Below are positions 6,453 to 8,021 of a stretch of DNA of 8,021 nucleotides, piece after piece. Each line of letters opens with the position of its first letter. The stretch's first letter is position 1. Position numbers and translations under genes: made by a program. The stretch is from an uncultured Opitutaceae bacterium (GTDB lineage Bacteria > Verrucomicrobiota > Verrucomicrobiia > Opitutales > Opitutaceae): NCBI GenBank assembly GCA_903885525.1, contig CAISJA010000111.1, positions 1 to 8,021 of the forward strand. The letters are read 5' to 3'. The notes beneath the pieces were generated by a model that did no database searches, was not told the origin of the DNA, and worked only from the letters and a program-made list of their open reading frames with translations.

Positions 6453-7430
6453 ATGTCCGCCCCGCTTCTCCAAGTGACCGATGTCCGCACCTACTTCCCC
6501 GTGGAGTCGGGCTTCCTCTTCCGCCGGCAGACGGGTGTGGTGAAGGCGGTGGACGGGGTCAGCTTTTCCCTTGCGGCCGGCGAAGTGCTGGGGCTGGTCG
6601 GCGAATCCGGCTGCGGCAAGTCCACCCTCGCCCGCACCATCATGCAACTGGTGCCGGCCACCGGCGGCGCCGTCATCCTCGGCGGACGCAACCTCACCAC
6701 CTCCTCCGCGGCGGAACTGCTGGCCGCCCGGCGCGACCTGCAGATGGTGTTCCAAGATCCGTTCGCCTCGCTGAACCCTCGCCGCAACGTCTACGCCACG
6801 CTGGCCGAGCCGCTCCTCGTGCACAAGGTGGTGCCGCGCAGCCGGGTCAAGGCCCGGGTGGCCGAGTTGATGGAACTGGTGGGGCTTGATCCGCGCCAGG
6901 TGCGCAAGTACCCGCACGAATTCTCCGGCGGGCAGCGGCAGCGCATCGCCATCGCCCGCGCGCTCGCGCTCGAGCCCCGGCTCATCATCGCCGACGAGCC
7001 CGTGTCAGCCCTCGATGTTTCCATCCAGGCCCAGATCCTCAACCTGCTCGCGGAGCTGGTCCGGCGGATGCACCTCTCGCTGCTCTTCATCGCCCACGAT
7101 CTTTCCGTCGTGAAGCATATCTCCGACCGGGTCGCCGTGATGTACCTTGGCAAGATCGTGGAACTCGGCCCCGCCGCCGCCGTGATCGAGCACCCCCGGC
7201 ATCCCTACACCCAGGCCCTGGTCAGCGCGATCCCCAGCCTCGACCCCGGCCGCGGCCCGCCGCGCCTCGTGCTGGCCGGCGACCCACCTTCCCCGCTCGA
7301 CCCGCCCGCTGGCTGCGCCTTCCATCCGCGTTGCCGGTTTGCCCAGGAAAAATGCCGGCAGACGGTCCCGCCGCTGACCGTGGTGTCCCCCGGGCACGAA
7401 GCCGCCTGCCTCCGGCTCGGGGAAATCTGA
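6453..7430 (+). CDS. dppF: Oligo/dipeptide ABC importer ATP-binding protein, DppF/OppF type
   Basis: This is the partner ATPase of the preceding gene, expected to form a heterodimer with it beneath the two permease subunits. In 325 residues it has Walker A GESGCGKST (50-58), the Q-loop glutamine at 101 (MVFQDPFASLNPR), the signature FSGGQRQR (157-164), Walker B LIIADEP (177-183) with E182, and the switch histidine 215 (IAHDLS). The C-terminal domain begins at RHPYTQAL (249-256), with cysteines 288, 294, 301 and 319 placed as in its partner. The ESGCGKST Walker A and FSGGQ signature are typical of the F subunit. The start follows a C-rich 30-base gap with no ribosome-binding site, and the ATG gives the usual N-terminus (LLQVTDVRTYFPV). 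It contains one TCA codon, rare here. It is the last plus-strand gene and converges on trmL. The family is certain; the transported substrate is unknown. Confidence 0.94.
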   Translation: MSAPLLQVTDVRTYFPVESGFLFRRQTGVVKAVDGVSFSLAAGEVLGLVGESGCGKSTLARTIMQLVPATGGAVILGGRNLTTSSAAELLAARRDLQMVFQDPFASLNPRRNVYATLAEPLLVHKVVPRSRVKARVAELMELVGLDPRQVRKYPHEFSGGQRQRIAIARALALEPRLIIADEPVSALDVSIQAQILNLLAELVRRMHLSLLFIAHDLSVVKHISDRVAVMYLGKIVELGPAAAVIEHPRHPYTQALVSAIPSLDPGRGPPRLVLAGDPPSPLDPPAGCAFHPRCRFAQEKCRQTVPPLTVVSPGHEAACLRLGEI

Positions 7431-7535
7431 GCGCCGGACGGATGGTTGGACCGGGCGTCTCCCCGTTCCAGCGCCGCCTGGATCTCCGGCGCAATGGCCC
7501 CACCGCCGGAAACGCCGGGGCGGCGCGGGGACACC
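7431..7535. other. Convergent intergenic gap with GC-rich inverted repeats
   Basis: These 105 bases lie between the converging ends of dppF and trmL. An 8-bp inverted repeat starts right after the dppF stop: GCGCCGGA at 7431-7438 and TCCGGCGC at 7485-7492. The second arm can also pair locally with GCGCCG at 7471-7476. A further hairpin is possible at 7503-7523 (CCGCC with GGCGG, plus an inner GG/CC pair). None has a T tract, so these are at best factor-dependent or weak bidirectional terminators. I see no gene here. Confidence 0.3.
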
Positions 7536-8000
7536 TCACCCGGGCAGCCCCACCTGGCGCAGCGCCTCATAGCAGGCGATGCCGGCGGCGGTGGACAGAT
7601 TGAGCGAGCGCAGCGCGGCGTTGGCATGGGGGATTTTCAGCCGGCGCTCCTCCCCGAACTCGGCATGCAGCGCCGCCGGCACCCCCGCCCCCTCGTTGCC
7701 AAAGACGAGGCCGTCCTCATCGGCAAAACCGGCCGCCCAGAAACTCCGCGGCGCGTGGGTGGTGAACAGCCACAGCCGCCGCGGGGCCGCCGGACTGGCC
7801 CGGAAGGCCGCCCACTCGGCATGCTGGTGCACATCCAGCGAGTGCCAATAATCCATCCCGGCCCGGCGCAGATGCCGATCCGTGATGGCGAAACCGAGCG
7901 GATGGATCAGGTGCAGCCGGGTGCGGGTGACCGCGCACATCCGGCCGATATTGCCGGTGTTCGGGGCGATTTGCGGCTGGAAGAGCACGAGGTGCAGCAC
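7536..8000 (-). CDS. trmL: tRNA (cytidine/uridine(34)-2'-O)-methyltransferase TrmL (YibK family)
   Basis: This small SPOUT-class knotted methyltransferase transfers a methyl group from S-adenosylmethionine to the 2'-O of the wobble nucleotide of tRNA-Leu isoacceptors and acts as a dimer. At 154 residues it is close to E. coli TrmL (about 157). Family blocks are all present: LHLVLFQPQIAPNTGNIGR (2-20), LHLIHPLGF (29-37), RRAGMDYW (45-52), the knot motif LVFGNEGAGVP (98-108), and the SAM-binding LKIP (121-124), RSLNLS (131-136) and YEALRQ (144-149). The start chosen is GTG at 8000, because the protein then begins LHLVLF exactly where the family begins. The frame stays open upstream to the window edge, so a start outside the window is not excluded. 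No Shine-Dalgarno sequence is visible. It converges with dppF and has no functional link to it that I can see. Confidence 0.93.
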   Translation of the reverse strand: MLHLVLFQPQIAPNTGNIGRMCAVTRTRLHLIHPLGFAITDRHLRRAGMDYWHSLDVHQHAEWAAFRASPAAPRRLWLFTTHAPRSFWAAGFADEDGLVFGNEGAGVPAALHAEFGEERRLKIPHANAALRSLNLSTAAGIACYEALRQVGLPG

Positions 8001-8021
8001 GGAGCGGAGGCTGGGCCGCAG

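Noticed and set aside
3933..6917. 994-codon minus-strand open frame as a gene
   Set aside because: It is antisense to the fusion gene, dppD and most of dppF, codon-on-codon, with low-complexity composition and no domain.
1..8021. CRISPR arrays, insertion sequences, tRNA or rRNA genes, defence systems
   Set aside because: There are no regularly spaced repeats, no transposase or integrase motifs, no tRNA-like cloverleaf seen by eye, and all coding space is taken by housekeeping or envelope genes.

Overview
The window is GC-rich, densely coding bacterial chromosome, with seven protein genes in 8 kb and no gap longer than about 140 bases. Lipid A/LPS biosynthesis genes point to a Gram-negative (diderm) organism. 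The high GC content, the near absence of TTA, CTA and TCA codons, and start codons without recognisable Shine-Dalgarno sequences would fit a Verrucomicrobiota lineage such as Opitutaceae. That placement is an inference from general character, not from a marker gene.

Left part, minus strand, reading right to left (3377 to 1): a family-9 glycosyltransferase resembling LPS heptosyltransferase I, then serS (seryl-tRNA synthetase), then tilS (tRNA-Ile lysidine synthetase), which runs off the left edge. Gaps of 78 and 91 bases and a shared strand suggest one transcription unit, possibly attenuated by a hairpin just after serS.

Right part, plus strand (3519 to 7430): a 637-residue two-domain protein joining a lipid A acyltransferase (LpxL/HtrB family) to a second family-9 glycosyltransferase. 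It is followed after 9 bases by dppD and after another 30 by dppF, the two ATPase subunits of an oligo/dipeptide ABC importer. No permease or binding-protein genes for that importer are in the window. At the right edge trmL (tRNA-Leu wobble 2'-O-methyltransferase) lies on the minus strand, convergent with dppF.

The window thus has a head-to-head envelope pair (WaaC-like transferase and acyltransferase-glycosyltransferase fusion) around a 141-base intergenic region, flanked by tRNA-related genes and carrying a peptide-importer ATPase pair. I see no defence system, mobile element, CRISPR array, tRNA or rRNA gene. The most notable observation is the fusion gene. At its domain boundary it has an internal ATG preceded by the only good Shine-Dalgarno-like sequence I found at a candidate start, which raises the possibility of a second, glycosyltransferase-only product.
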